Numbered from the stretch's first letter, positions 11,029 to 22,419 are shown. The stretch is 64,000 nucleotides of DNA from Haemaphysalis longicornis (GCA_013339765.2 CM023449.1:219423555-219487554); one strand, 5' to 3'. The notes: generated from the sequence alone by a model not told the origin. Numbers and translations are program-made.

Positions 11029-11847
11029 TAAAGGCCGACCCATACGGTGAACTGAGTCCGCGGTCCAATCGGTCACGTGATGAGACGTCACGGTCCGCCG
11101 CGGCCGATCCAACGCAGAGCCCATCAACACGGCGGGCCGGCTGAGCGGACCGCGAATGACCGAACGTCTGAACGCGAAAGCTGGAAGGTTGAACACAGGC
11201 GCCGTTTGGTCGCGACAACAGGTTGTAACGCACAAGTCTGCACGAAACGTTTAATCCCCACAATAACAGCCACCCGCATGCAAGCCGGGCGGGCGCGCTC
11301 ACGCCACCGCCAGCGTCGTTCGCGCGAAGGCGACACGACAAGCGGCGACGACGGGGCGACCCGGGTTGCATACGGCTCGCCACCGCTCGCTGGAACCGAA
11401 TTTCTCCCGTAAATTGGGGTCCACATGCGTGAAAAAATGTGATAATATGGCTAGCATCGCACTAGTAAGAGCCATAGGATTCGCTAGTAAAAGCGCGGAT
11501 TAAGTATGCGTCGCGATTGTAAGCCTAGCCCGCTGCCATCCTACCGGGGGTGTTAGACAGGCTCCTTCGAGCGCTTCGAAACAGCCGCGCTGCCTGCGCC
11601 GTTCTCTATTCGCGCAACTGGACCCGGCTCCGCCCACGCGACGCGGGCCCTGCCAGACCACGCTGATTGATGTCGCGGTCCGCCGTGGAGACTGCGGACC
11701 GAAAAGTCTCGGCGAATATTTGGACCGCGAGCGCCGCGGTCCTGCGCGGTCCAACGGCAGTCCACGAGAATTGGTGACGTCCTATCACGTGATGCGCGGA
11801 CCGCGGTCCAAATAATCATTTTGGTCCACCGTGTGGATCGGCCTTTA
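11029..11847. mobile_element. GC-rich TA-flanked MITE
   Basis: The left end reads TAAAGGCCGACCCATACGGT and the reverse complement of the right end TAAAGGCCGATCCACACGGT, two mismatches in 20. TA is present at each edge. Sub-terminal inverted blocks also match: CACGTGATGAGACGTCAC at the left and GTGACGTCCTATCACGTGAT at the right. The interior is CpG-rich, so overlapping frames appear on all strands. None resembles a transposase. Confidence 0.75.
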
Positions 11848-11921
11848 CAGGAGAACGCCACGGCACGTGCGTAGAACAGGTGCACCCGGGGCAGAGCTCT
11901 GACTGTAAGGATGCTGCCGCG

Positions 11922-12240
11922 TGAATTTCGGCGCCTGCTTGCAAGGATGCGTTATTTCTCCCCTGCTTTTCAATATTGCTTCACTTGAACTACTCGCTCT
12001 TCTGAACAAAATACACAACCTGCAGCATGCTATATACGCCGACGACATCACTTTCTGGACTACCTCTGATTCCAGCGGAGAAGACGCCCTCCAACAAGCT
12101 GTAGACACTGCCGTCAACTACCTGCGCCCCAGATGCCTAACGTGTGAACCATCCCATCTCATCCTGTGGCCCGATAACGTCGCGGTCCTCCTCCTCCAAC
12201 ACCTAATCCTGAAGGGACGGTACAAGGCGAACTCATCCCC
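11922..12240 (+). pseudogene. LINE reverse transcriptase, palm fragment
   Basis: Reading frame fragment with RT motif B and the YADD active-site box. The fingers and the first catalytic aspartate (motif A) are missing because of 5' truncation, and the frame stops after a frameshift near 12220. RT copies the element RNA into DNA at the nicked target. This copy cannot do so. Confidence 0.75.
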
Positions 12241-12243
12241 TCG

Positions 12244-13158
12244 GTGACCACCCTCCGCGTTCCCGGCATTCCCTTCCACCGCGACGTCACGGGTACAGCG
12301 CTCCTTCCGCAACTGCAGACATCCATCACTAACCTAACCCATCTTAACCTCAGAGTGCGCAGCCGACATCACGGCCTCACAGAATCAGAAATCTGTCGTC
12401 GGGTTCAAGCTTTCCTGATCAGCAAAATCACGTACTACACACCATACGTAAATTTTCGACCACAAGAAACCGCAAAAATAGAAGCCCCCATTCGTAAAGC
12501 CTACAAAACGGCTGTTGCCCTCCCCATTTACACCTCCACGGACAAACTGGTCAAACTGGGTCTACGCAGTGTCCTTGGAGAGCTCATGGAGGCTCAGAGA
12601 AACTCCCAACTTCAACGCCTCAGCTTCACGCCAACTGGTCATGCCGTTCTCCGCATACTCGGCTACCCTATGCCGCCAAATCAAGACCAACCGCAACGTC
12701 TCCCAACTACTATCAAGTACCACATCCACGTTTCCCGCATACCGCGCCATATGCATCCCACCTTCAACCAAGGTCGTAGGGATGGGAGGGTCCGCTGTTT
12801 CATGAAGAAGCTAGCGGATGACCCCCAGGTGCGTTACACTGACGTCGCCTATGACTCCAGCACTCGACGCACAACTTTGGTCACCTTCAATCACGCGGGA
12901 CGAATCTCCAGGGCCGCCACCATGCACATCAACAAAATACAGACGGCGGAAGCTCTGACAATCACCTTCGCAGCCACCGCCTACGGCAAGCATCCCCACA
13001 ACACTGCAGTCTCCGACTTGCAGCAGACACTCCGCCTCTACCAGGCAGGTAGAGGTGGCACCCCACCCCAGGCCATTTCTCTCAGTCAACTTCCATCCGA
13101 CAAGACCACCATCATGATCGTCTGGGACTCCCAGACACTCCGGCCTTCCGGAGAATGA
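12244..13158 (+). pseudogene. LINE RT thumb and RNase H, broken
   Basis: A 304-codon open stretch continues the LINE. Residues about 195-260 form the first half of an RNase H fold, with YTDVAY and TAEALTITFA carrying two of the acidic residues. The end, HSGLPENEAAQ, is read only in another frame because of a frameshift near 13120. The first 190 residues correspond to the connector after the RT palm. Not expected to be functional. Confidence 0.7.
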
Positions 13159-13689
13159 AGCGGCTCAGGCGGCAGCCAGAGCTTTGCACTCCCGGGCATT
13201 GTCCACCGATGGCCCAGTGATCCCACCACCCCGCCCGAGCGTCCACGACCTAAATATTCCTCTCGATAATACGTACAACGTCCTCCTGTCTCACTACACC
13301 CTTACCCGCCGAGTCTACCCTCCACCATACCCCACCCTAACCAACCAGCAAGCCACAATCTATCATCGCCATCAGACCGGTACCTTCTACAATCATGTAA
13401 TCCTCCACCATATCGCACCCACTGTCTACCCCCCGTCAATGCCAACACTACGACACCCCACTCACCCCATTCCACCTTTATACTCATCTCCCCCCTCCCA
13501 TAACCAACCCCCCTACCCCACACCGGAGCAAGGGGAGGCTGAGCTGACCAGCCCGGACCAGGCCCGCCAAAGGGCCTTGGTTTCTTGGGCCATCGAGTCG
13601 GCCCGGTCAAAATGCATCCTGGACTAGGGACGCTTCACCCCCACCCCTTCCACTTTCACCTTTGCTCTAGTAAACGTTTTCTACTGCTT

Positions 13690-14103
13690 GTCGGGGTGAT
13701 TCGCGTCAGAAGACGAAGAAACGAAAGCGGAGAAAGAGACGCAATCACGATGGAGCAGCGAATACGCTGGTAATTGGTGGCTGTCCCTTTCAAATCGCGT
13801 GAGAAGACGCAAGTGTCCGAGGAATATTTGTAACGGGGAGAAATTTACTACATTCCACTCATTATGAAGAAGTCTCACTGTAGCGGATCTAACCTTCAGT
13901 CGTGATATTGAGGTCGAAGTACAGGTACATACAAGCCAGTTCCTCCCGGTGCTACGCAAAAAGTTAATTAGACGTGTTGATATGCCGTGCTCCGCCCTTA
14001 AATCGACGTAAAGGATGACAAACCACCCTTATTTACGAAAACAATGCATAAAGTTGTCCCCAAAGAACATTTTACAATGAAAAAATGAAAGAAGCTTCCA
14101 CTT
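13690..14103. other. No gene recognised
   Basis: Sequence between the LINE 3' end and the next dispersed repeat. No recognisable frame. Confidence 0.4.
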
Positions 14104-14515
14104 ACGCGTAAGACGTGAAGGTAGCGAAGCTGTACGCAACCTTAACGACCTCACGGCGGTTTAGGACCGCGATTGCAGCCGATTTGCTTCTTCTTCGCTC
14201 CTGCAACGACCTTTACTCCATCATTGTTCGTATAAAAATGAGCTTCCTTCATTTTTTTGTTTTTGGACGTGATAATTATTGGACATCCCCTTGGAGGGGC
14301 GTATACGCTATGGCGTGTCTTTCTCGTTCCGAGGAAATGTTGCCATGATTACGGTGAACGCTGGAGTTTTTTTTTTTTTTTCTTGCCGATTTTGGCCAAT
14401 CTCCGTAAGTGGGTGTGGTTGGCTTGACAACCGTGCACCAGGACGCTGGGCGGTCGCCGCGAACCACGCACACACGTACGCTCGGCATTTTCTTGGCATT
14501 TTTTTTTAATGTGGA
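14104..14515 (+). repeat. Dispersed repeat family, copy 1 (fullest)
   Basis: Begins CTTACGCGTAAGACGTGAAG. A reverse-strand copy lies at 18690-19020, a reverse-strand fragment at 20565-20680 and a forward copy at 63762-64000. Shared landmarks include GATTGCAGCCGATTTGCTTC and CCTTGGAGGGGCGTA. Towards the right end both long copies carry an 'accgtgcaccaggacgct'-type block and TTCTTGGCATT. No coding capacity. The superfamily is unknown to me. Confidence 0.7.
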
Positions 14516-14814
14516 CACGCAAAATAACGATTTGCTACACCACTTATATTGACATTGCTTCGTTCCAACCCACACGATTCTACCCCTGGGCTACAGACGC
14601 AGGACATCTAAGCTCTTTCAGCGATTACATAAAGGGATACTAGGAGTGTTCCCAGCCAAGCAGTAGATGGCGCCGGGTGCGCACAGGATATATACCGAGC
14701 TTGTACCCACCAGGGAACGGAATCCCGCGGTAGAAATAGCTCATTTGAGTTTTCTGCCATGTCAGAGTAAGGTTATGCTCCAATATCCGCTGCTGATTTA
14801 TTGCTGGCGATTTA

Positions 14815-15268
14815 CCGTATTTTTACGCGTATAACCAGCCCCTGTATATAACCTACACCCCTACTTTCATCCCGGCGGTAAAGAAAAAAAACCCTCGCGT
14901 ATTGCCCGCACATTTGATACAGGAAAGGCTGCACCAAAGCTACTGCTCAAGCCACTCATCAAACAACACTTCGTTAGAGCTATCACTTGAGCGGCAGTCC
15001 TCACTGTTGTACGCAAGGTCATCTTCGGTTCCATCGTCGTTTACGTTTGTTTTTTTCTTGTTTTCGTCCTTGGTTTTTCTTCCTTTTCCTTATGTTTTGG
15101 CAATCGCTGCCATGGAAGGCTTAGTCAGTATTACTGCGCAGGAGTTTCACGGCACAACGTGCATTGCCGTGAAGCTGCACTAAAGAACGAACCTCGCGTA
15201 TTATCCCCACCCCTACTTTGCCACTGAAATTTTCGCATTTTTGGTGCGGTTTATACGCAGGGAAGTTC
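14815..15268 (-). mobile_element. Tigger/pogo-type element remnant
   Basis: The ends are diverged inverted repeats: left ACGCGTATAACCAGCCCC, reverse complement of right TGCGTATAAACCGCACC. Inside, the reverse strand encodes the typical acidic C-terminus of a Tigger-like transposase (see 14940-15040). The DNA-binding and catalytic regions are gone. A related element with similar layout is at 61939-62885. Confidence 0.6.
14940..15040 (-). pseudogene. Tigger-like transposase C-terminal tail
   Basis: The reverse strand reads DDGTEDDLAYNSEDC, then a serine/acidic stretch, then VLFDEWLEQ and a stop at 14940-14942. The 'DG(T/M)EDD' phrase is shared with the transposase remnant at 62.1 kb (PDGMEDDS) and is typical, from knowledge of the family, of the acidic tail of tick-like pogo/Tigger transposases. 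Only this tail remains. Confidence 0.6.
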
Positions 15269-15319
15269 GTTTTACCCCCTAAATATAGCGCTTTTAATAT
15301 TTTATTTTTCCTCTCAGCA

Positions 15320-15930
15320 TATGACGCGAAGCCTGAGCTTCGAGCCCTGGCAGGTGGTGACGCAAGGCCCGCTACTGACGCCATCGATATTCCTCAAGTT
15401 CCAACCGTTTCGCTTACAGCAGACTGCCCAGCCTCGCGCTAGCCGACGCAACACCCCGGCTACGACAGCGGCTGCTGGGTTGACCTTGGAGACAGGCCTC
15501 GATCCCCGGGGAAAAACGGGGGCGTCGTCGCATCGGCGACGGCTCAGTTTTCCGCGGGCTTGCACAGCGCCCGGCTGCACGCGCACGCGTCGATTTGCAG
15601 CCCAGCACTTCCGAAGTCCTCTCCGATGTGCCGATCTATCACGCCGGAAACGGGAAACTTGATGCGAACCGGAAGAAACCGGAAGTGCGCACTTTCCGGG
15701 ACTCGGCGGCCTGCCGTCGTCGTTATGCGCGCGCCTGCTGGCCAGGGCTGTGATCGTTACCCCGAAAGCGAGGAGGGAAACGGGGGTGAGGCAGGCAGCG
15801 GACCGATCGTTGTTGCGACGCATGACGAATTCCCTGCCACTCATGTGACGGGGGAAAAGAAAGACGCGACGAAGAAAAGAAACAAAGCGGCGGTCGTCGT
15901 CTGCACGGGATGAAATCATAGCAGCGCGAA
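15320..15930. other. CpG-rich block with tandem ETS-like sites
   Basis: GC content rises sharply, and long frames appear on both strands as a result (a 246-codon reverse frame has no recognisable domain). At 15667-15687 two ETS-type cores (ACCGGAAG and ACCGGAAGTG) stand nine bases apart, with CGCCGGAA just upstream. This could be a housekeeping-type promoter or part of an unrecognised element. There is no gene downstream that I can name. Confidence 0.3.
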
Positions 15931-16470
15931 CGAAAACAGCTTCAAAGCGGACGTGCGGACACGTGCGGATATGTCTTGAACCTGCTCGGAATTGAAGAAA
16001 AGGCTCGCGCTTTAAACTTGAAACGTTTTGTGGGGAAAAAAGACAATGTAACATAAAATCTGCTCGTTGTGAAGAAATGAAAATTGAGAATGTGTATCGT
16101 AGCTATATTGCTAATGGCAGCGACTTTGGACTGAAAAACTAATACGTAGGGTGTATTGACGGGGTGACAGTATGCGGAAACGTGAACTGCGGATCTAATG
16201 AGTTTAATAGAGGGGCGCATCAAGTGATTGTGGGGTCGTGTGAGCGCCGCCCCTCGCGCTTCTCCGACCGCCCTAAGGGAGACATAGGGTTCCTGCCAGC
16301 GTGACAGGGACTCAGGGAGCGAAAAATTCCTCGTGGCACTTACGCCTTCCTACGTGCTGTGAGGCAGTAGCCTGGTAAGAACTACCAAACACCTTTTCGG
16401 AACACGCATCAAAGACCTGCAAAAAATGGGAAACTTCCAGCTTTCGCCTTAAAATGATATCCAGGCTGCG
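15931..16470. other. No gene recognised
   Basis: No domain-bearing frame and no definable repeat ends. Confidence 0.35.
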
Positions 16471-16639
16471 CCACGTGTTTGGTGGCTGTTACCTGGCAAG
16501 CGATCGCAGGCTGGGAAGCCTACTGGGCGCCATGTCCAGTACACGGTAGCTGCGGGAGACCTGAGAGGTTTCAGGTCACCTGCGCAACATCGGTAACTGA
16601 AAGGTTCCCTTTGAACCCGAAAGGAAACAGGTTGAAAGT

Positions 16640-17080
16640 TCCTACGAAGGAACGTTTGACATCCACCTCAATGCAGCCGTACGGCTACAAAGGAAAGCTG
16701 TACAGCTTTCTCAAAAACTTCGCAGTTGAAGGAAAATTCGTCCTGGTCCAGGATTCGAACCCGGGACCAGCGCTAACCGGAGCAGTCGCTGGGTTATCAG
16801 GAGGCTAGCAGTTTGTAGCGCGAAAGCGAATTGATCAACAACTCGAAGTGAAGGACAGGTGTTATTCGAGCAGATTTAGGGGAAATCCCCAAGGTGGAAT
16901 AAGTTTTTACGAAGGAAAGTTTGACATCCACCTCAATGCAGCCGTACGGCTACAAAGGAAAGAAATCTGGTCGATTAGGTTCAAAGTTTACCAGTATCCG
17001 CCTATCAGGAAGGTAGACGTCAAGCTATCGGCCAGTCCCGATGGATATGTAGGCGAAAGTCCTATATGTCTCTTATAACT
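16640..17080 (+). repeat. Dispersed repeat with ~265-bp internal direct duplication
   Basis: About 50 bases beginning TACGAAGGAA, with TTTGACATCCACCTCAATGC inside, occur at 16643 and again at 16908, a period of about 265. Between them lies CCAGGATTCGAACCCGGGAC, whose reverse complement contains a perfect tRNA-type B-box (GGTTCGAATCC). This resembles a tRNA-associated repeat. No protein is evident. Confidence 0.55.
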
Positions 17081-17269
17081 CAAAAAGTGAACGCGAAAAG
17101 TGACCGTCGGTCGTCACCGCCAACATGAACGGTACCGAAATTCTGAAGTGACCACCGCGACGGGAACTGCGCAGTAAAAGAGCGCAGGGGCGGTCTGGCG
17201 TCGTTGCTCGGCTAGCATTCCAGCCGTGAATAAGAGACAATTACTGGCTTCGAAATCAGTGATTGAGTG

Positions 17270-17525
17270 CAATTGTGAGTAAAGTGGGGTTAAGGTGGAT
17301 TACGATTAATAAATGGATTATGACAGATTAGGAAGAAACAGAGAGAAACATCGTTTTTTTTTGAAAAAACAAGGTAGTTTAATAATTGAGTAAGGGATTA
17401 AGTGGGAATAAAATAGATTGATGGTCATTAATTTGAATTAAGATGGATTAAGGTGGGTCAAGATGGATTAAGGTAGCGAAAAGGAGGATTAAGATGGATT
17501 ATGGTGAATTAACATAGATTAAAAA
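17270..17525 (+). repeat. Degenerate minisatellite, GGATTAAG(A/G)T unit
   Basis: A 10-11-base unit built on GGATTAAGATGG or GGATTAAGGTGG recurs many times with interruptions. Examples are AAGATGGATTAAGGTGGGTC and AGGATTAAGATGGATTATGG. Confidence 0.7.
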
Positions 17526-17694
17526 CTGGGAAATGGCGTGGCTGCTGTGTCGACGGCTGAACGTGTATGTAAAAGCTACCCGTCACAATAGCACGACAGG
17601 TTTTCGCGTTCAAGGCACGTAAGCAGACTTGAGGGTCCGAACAATTTTTTCAGTGAAGCTGTTTGTCAAATCGTAATTTTTACACTGTTCCAGC

Positions 17695-18675
17695 CGAGCT
17701 ACACAAAGGCATCTACATTTCTCTCCTCTCCAAGAACATGCATCCAGTCTGCAACGAAAAGCGAAGAGATATGTGAGCCCTAGCGCTAGGGAGACAGCTC
17801 CAAGGAGAACCTCAAGTCGTCTACACGGACACTGCCTCTTACGAACAACGAAGGACTATGGCCTCAGTTGTCACCGACCAGGAAGGAAAGCTTCTCACTG
17901 CCTGCTCCGTCCGAACACGACACCCCGAAGAAGGTGAAGAACCAGCCAGAGAGTTAGCCCTAGCCACAACCCAAGCGAGGATAAGTGTCAGCGACTCATA
18001 ACCTGCAATCCGCAACTTTACAAAGTGGAGAATCTCCAGTGTGGCACTGCGAGTACTTGCCCAGCAGGACAAGAAGGTAGGCACCCGAACCACTTTAATA
18101 TGAACGCCCGCACACGGGGGGCTGGAGGGCAACGAACGGGCCAACGAGGCTGCTCGAGCATTCACCTACCGAGAGCCCCGGCAATCCTACCTTACACCCT
18201 GACGACAACACCAAGGATCGCCTGTGCACCTCCCGGGACGTGCTCGACCAATACTGAGGCGAAAGACAGAAGTACCCTGCAGCCAACCCCTCGCTGACCA
18301 AAAAACAAGAAGTTGCATGGAGGCGTCTTCAGACTATATATATAATACATATCCCAACCCAGGCCTCTACAGGCACTTCCACCCAGAAATTCGTGACGGT
18401 AAATGTAAGCACTGCCCCGAGCTTGCAAGTTTGGCACACATGCTTTGGGAATGCCCTGCTATACAAAGAACATACTTCAGCAATACAGAGGGAACATTTA
18501 TTATCAACACCTAAGAGCAGTGGGAGACCGTGCTGCTTAGCGAGGACCCTGCCATCCAGCGTTGGGCCGTCCAGAGGGCTGAAGACGCCAAGACATCCTG
18601 GCCGTCGTCTGAAGCACACCGACCATAACTAGGCCTTTCCTCTGGACACAATAAAGTTACTTCCTCCTCCTCCTG
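17695..18675 (+). mobile_element. LINE 3' region with RNase H and CCHC end
   Basis: Forward-strand retroelement end. The reading runs through ISLLSKNMHPVCNEKRRD, then RNase H: VVYTDTASYEQRR near 17820 and, in another frame, AHGGLEGNERANEAARAF near 18110. It ends in the zinc-binding block CKHCPELASLAHMLWECPA (18410-18460). Several frameshifts and an in-frame stop break it. The 3' end AATAAAGTTACTTCC followed by TCC units marks the element terminus at 18675. The family differs from the 11.9-kb LINE in its 3' tail. Confidence 0.75.
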
Positions 18676-18689
18676 TCCGCAGTTAAAAA

Positions 18690-19020
18690 TACCAAGAAAA
18701 TGCCGAGCGCGCGCACGGGAACGCGTGCTTGGCGGCGCCCACCCAGCGTCCCCGGCGAACGTTTGTCAAGCCAAGAATAGCCATTGCGACAGAATGACCA
18801 AGATCAGCAACAAAAAACAAAGCCTACAGCGTTCGCCGTAATCGTGGCAACACTTGCTCCGAACGAGAAAGACTCCAGCGTTCGCCGCAATCGTGGCAAC
18901 CCTTGCTCGGAACGAGAAAGAAACGTCATAGCATACGCCCTTCCAAGGTGATGCCCAATGACTATCACTTCCAAAAAAATGAAGGAAGCTCACGTTTATA
19001 GCCACAATGAGGGAGTATTG
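18690..19020 (-). repeat. Dispersed repeat family, copy 2 (with internal duplication)
   Basis: Reverse complement of the 14104-14515 repeat: ATGCCGAGCG, CCCAGCGTCC, GTCAAGCCAA and the GAACGAGAAAG landmark appear in the expected order. The block from CAGCGTTCGCCG to GAACGAGAAAG occurs twice in tandem (about 58 bases apart), which copy 1 lacks. It directly follows the LINE tail. Confidence 0.65.
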
Positions 19021-19029
19021 CCGGTGAGC

Positions 19030-20560
19030 GCGATTACGGGCGGCGCTACGAACCGCACCTCCGTGACGTCGGGATTCTCGCATTTGTCGTCTGCTTCACT
19101 CGGGCTCACTCTCCCTGCTGTTTCTTTGCCCTCGGTTGACGTCTGATGCTTGTCCGCACCAGATTTTGCGTGTGCGTAAGTTTTTATCATAACAATAGAC
19201 TTAAAATCGCGTAAACTAGCTCAAGCCGTGAGTAAAAGTGTAGTTTTGGATACCGCAACGGAAGAAATATTGCCGGCGTCGCCCCATTCCTTGCAAAACC
19301 AGTCCTCTGCGGAGCGCGAAAAGTCAAAGCTAGGCGTCAGCTTCTGTGTTCATCCATATCTTCCCAATATTCAGATATGCGTTATAGGAAAACTGCACTC
19401 AAGAGGGGCAAGAAGAGGAGGCGTAGAAAACTTTATTTAACAGTAAAATCGAGCTGATTAGTGAGCCGGGTCCTCAGTCCAGGACAAGAGAGTAAGTGTA
19501 ATTTTCTTTTATTAATAGAACGCCATCCTGAGTAGACCAGGATTTGTTCTTTACGCCTGGAAGGGTTGGAAAACAATAAAGAGCTGCTTGGAAATATTCA
19601 CCGGTTTCGATTCTTGTAATATAAGGACGTATAATCTTTATTGTGTTCGTTAGCGTGTATATTAAGCCTTCAAAACCCTAATCATGTCATAACTGTTTGG
19701 GGTTAGATTCAGTTAGTTACGATAATGATGGTTACGGTAGAAATTCGGGGCACAAAAGCCACCTTCGAGTACTCTGGACAATGTTGCTTGCGCCGTTGCA
19801 CGGTTGCGTAGCACATGCCTTTTCATTGCTTTAGCATGTGAATAAATAACTCATGCTGCGGATACGCACCTTATTGTACGCAGCCATAGCGTAAGCCAAT
19901 TTTTGAAGAATGTAGTGTATGCCTTACATTCCGAAGAAAATATCCACACGAACTTTGTGAGCCTCCCTAACATCCCCGAACCTCCTAATAAGACGTTTGT
20001 GACGGTGCGTTGGGCACAGAATTAATTCGTTGGGCACAGGAAAAAAAAAAAAAAGCATTTATCTGATACAAGTCAACAACAACGAAAGAAATAAAAGACA
20101 GCCGTTTTATTTCCTGCTGTGCGATGCGCGTGTAGAGGCCCGCTGCTTGGTGCGTAGCGTTAGACTGTTGATTCTTCATAAGAGCATCTCAAAAATATTG
20201 TAGGGAACATACGCAATTTGAATACTTATCGAGGAGCTCTGATCGCTGAACTTCGCGAATAAGCTTGAAAGGACGAGTTACACACAATCTTCTGACCGAT
20301 CCTCTGAAAAAAGTTGTTCTCTGTCTCCTCGCGGGTTACAAACTTGTGCGGGATACAGCTTGAAATTATTCAGAGCTATCAGAAGCTAGCAAAATAACTG
20401 AATTACTAGAAATACGCTTCATAATGCACTAAAGCTTCAAAGCGAGCGATTTCAGCACAGGCACTGCTGCCCCTCACAAGCGGAGTGTAGCAGACGACAG
20501 CGGCGCGAGCCTCCAGGCCGACGTCAGAGCCAGGGGGCGCCACTCAAACATCTCACCGCC
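19030..20560. other. No gene recognised
   Basis: No recognisable frame. A 13-base poly-A run lies near 20041. Confidence 0.35.
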
Positions 20561-20564
20561 AATA

Positions 20565-20680
20565 CTTTGTTGCGGCAGCGAAGAAACAAATCGGCTGCAA
20601 TCGTTGACATAAACTGTCGTGATGGTCGTGAAGGCTGCGTACAGCTTCTCTATCTTCGCCTTACGCGTTAGTGTGAGCTT
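20565..20680 (-). repeat. Dispersed repeat family, copy 3 (fragment)
   Basis: The reverse complement carries the first third of the 14.1-kb repeat: ACGCGTAAGGCG..., GAGAAGCTGTACGCAGCCTT and GATTGCAGCCGATTTG. Confidence 0.55.
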
Positions 20681-20689
20681 CCCTGCATT

Positions 20690-21480
20690 TTTTCTCTTCA
20701 TTAGATATCAATGTAACCTCCTCATTGATCTCTTTTTATACTTTATTTCCACCGCTTACAGCGTCGGCGTGCGAATTTGCCAGGACTTCGTAATGGTTGT
20801 ACGCAGAAAGTAGTTATTGTGCTGATCATTTTTGTCGACCCGTCACTTGTCCAGAAGGGAAATCTGCCAGCGTAGACGGAAATCGGCTGTGTTCGTCGTT
20901 AAGATGCGAATCTCTCAGTTAATTTAACAGTGTGCAACTTGAGTGGAGCTTCCAGTGAAATATATAGCGAGGTCCGTTCGCGCACGGAAATTCATAATTG
21001 TAATAACCGTCATGCTGAACTCGCGCCCTTGTTCCCGCATTGCGACGCCACCAGATTAACGGCCCCTTAGTGATATTTTTTAGTCGCTAACTCCGAATTA
21101 GCCTAAAAAACGACCTGTGCTTTTGTTTAGAGCTGCAAATTCAAATAAAACTGAATCCCAGCTATGCTAGGGCGAATTTGAAAAATGGCTACCTGAACTG
21201 AAGGCGCAATAACACTTATTGCAGGCATAGTTCGTTGCTCACATGGACGCATTCGGTATGCCGTGCACATTCCTTCCTTCACGGCATTTTTTTGTTTCCA
21301 CAGCACCCAGTTCCTCAAAGTTCGCACTGACGTCACTCTGTGCGCCACGTTCAGGAACTGCGTGCGCGGTGAAGGGCTGTGAGCTTATCTAGTGCTCTTA
21401 TCTCGAGCAGCAGTGAGGAAACTGAGAGCAGTGCACCAGAAAGGGCGGTGGTGACGTCATAGGCAATCTATGTATTCAGA
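20690..21480. other. No gene recognised
   Basis: No frame with a recognisable domain. Confidence 0.35.
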
Positions 21481-21497
21481 TTTTGAGAGAGAAATTG

Positions 21498-21687
<190 letters not shown>

Positions 21688-21792
21688 TTTATGGAGTCTG
21701 GCGATGTTTGCCGGGCTAAAATGCCTAACTTCGTACGCCACTTGATGACGTGATGAAGATATTGATGCGCACAGAGACGTTGTATTATTTTG

Positions 21793-22055
21793 TCTCAACG
21801 CGCCGAAGATGCACCTGGACTATGAGGCGCGACATTGAGGAGGGGGGCTCCGGATTAATTCCTCCACCTGGGTATCTTTAACCTGCGCCGAAATCTTGAC
21901 TCGTGGGCGTTTTCGCTTTTCGCCTCCATCGAATTAAGTTTTATCCCGGCCGCGGTAGCCGGAAAAGCGGCTACCGCGTCCGGGATCGAGCCCGTTTCCT
22001 TGTACTCACCAGTACAACGCCTTAGCCGTGAGGCAAGCTAGGTATACTGCGACGC
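21793..22055 (-). mobile_element. Ruka-like SINE, copy A
   Basis: Reverse-strand copy. The tRNA-like head contains GCTAAGGCGTTGTACTGG and a B-box-like GGGCTCGATCCCGG. It is followed by the GC-rich core, the phrase ATTTCGGCGCAGGTTAAAGA, then CCCAGGTGGAGGAATTAATC and GAGCCC. This is the layout of the tick tRNA-derived SINE Ruka (family name from memory). Confidence 0.75.
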
Positions 22056-22149
22056 CACGACTTACCGACAGGTGTTCGTTTACATTTGTTATATGTTAAA
22101 GGTAAAGCAACTGCCTCGCGCGAAGCACGTGAATCAGGTCACCTAACTG

Positions 22150-22415
22150 GAGTGGCACATTGTTGCCAACTAAGGCGTTGTGCTGCTGAGCACGAGGACG
22201 GGGGTTCGTTTCCCGGCCGCGGCGGCCGCTTTTCTGATATAGGTGAAAAGCAACAACAACAACAACAACAACAAAAAAAAAACGCCCGTGTGTTTGAGAT
22301 TTAGGTGCACTTTAAAGATCCCCAGGTGGTCAAAATTAATCCGGAGCCCTCTACTACGGCGCGCCTCATCGCCTGCGTTGCGTCGGCGCGCTAAGCCGTA
22401 GAATCAATCAATCAA
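22150..22415 (+). mobile_element. Ruka-like SINE, copy B
   Basis: Forward copy, head to head with copy A about 100 bases away. Landmarks in order: CTAAGGCGTTGTGCTGCTGA, GGGGTTCGTTTCCCGG, GCGGCGGCCGCTTTTCTGAT, an AAC/poly-A expansion at 22251-22282, CCCAGGTGGTCAAAATTAAT, and a tail of AATC units ending near 22415. Confidence 0.85.
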
Positions 22416-22419
22416 ACAT

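Larger units (their letters stand above)
11922..13683 (+). mobile_element. 5'-truncated LINE with RT and RNase H
   Basis: The element enters within the palm of a reverse transcriptase: QGCVISPLLFN (motif B) and IYADDITFW (motif C, YADD catalytic pair) lie at 11940-12060. A frameshift near 12220 moves the reading to 12244-13158, which carries the thumb region and RNase H: YTDVAY (first Asp), TAEALTITFA (Glu). A second frameshift near 13120 leads to the RNase H end, PRHSGLPENEAAQ, and the C-terminal block YPPPYPTLTNQQATIYHR. The usual CCHC finger is lost. The 3' end, GTAAACGTTTTCT, matches that of the LINE at 56.47 kb. A nonLTR element of I/R1-like organisation is my inference. Confidence 0.8.

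Noticed and set aside
15314..16054. 246-codon reverse frame
   Set aside because: GC-rich sequence opens frames on both strands here. Composition is Arg/Ser/Ala-rich, no domain is visible, and several other frames overlap.
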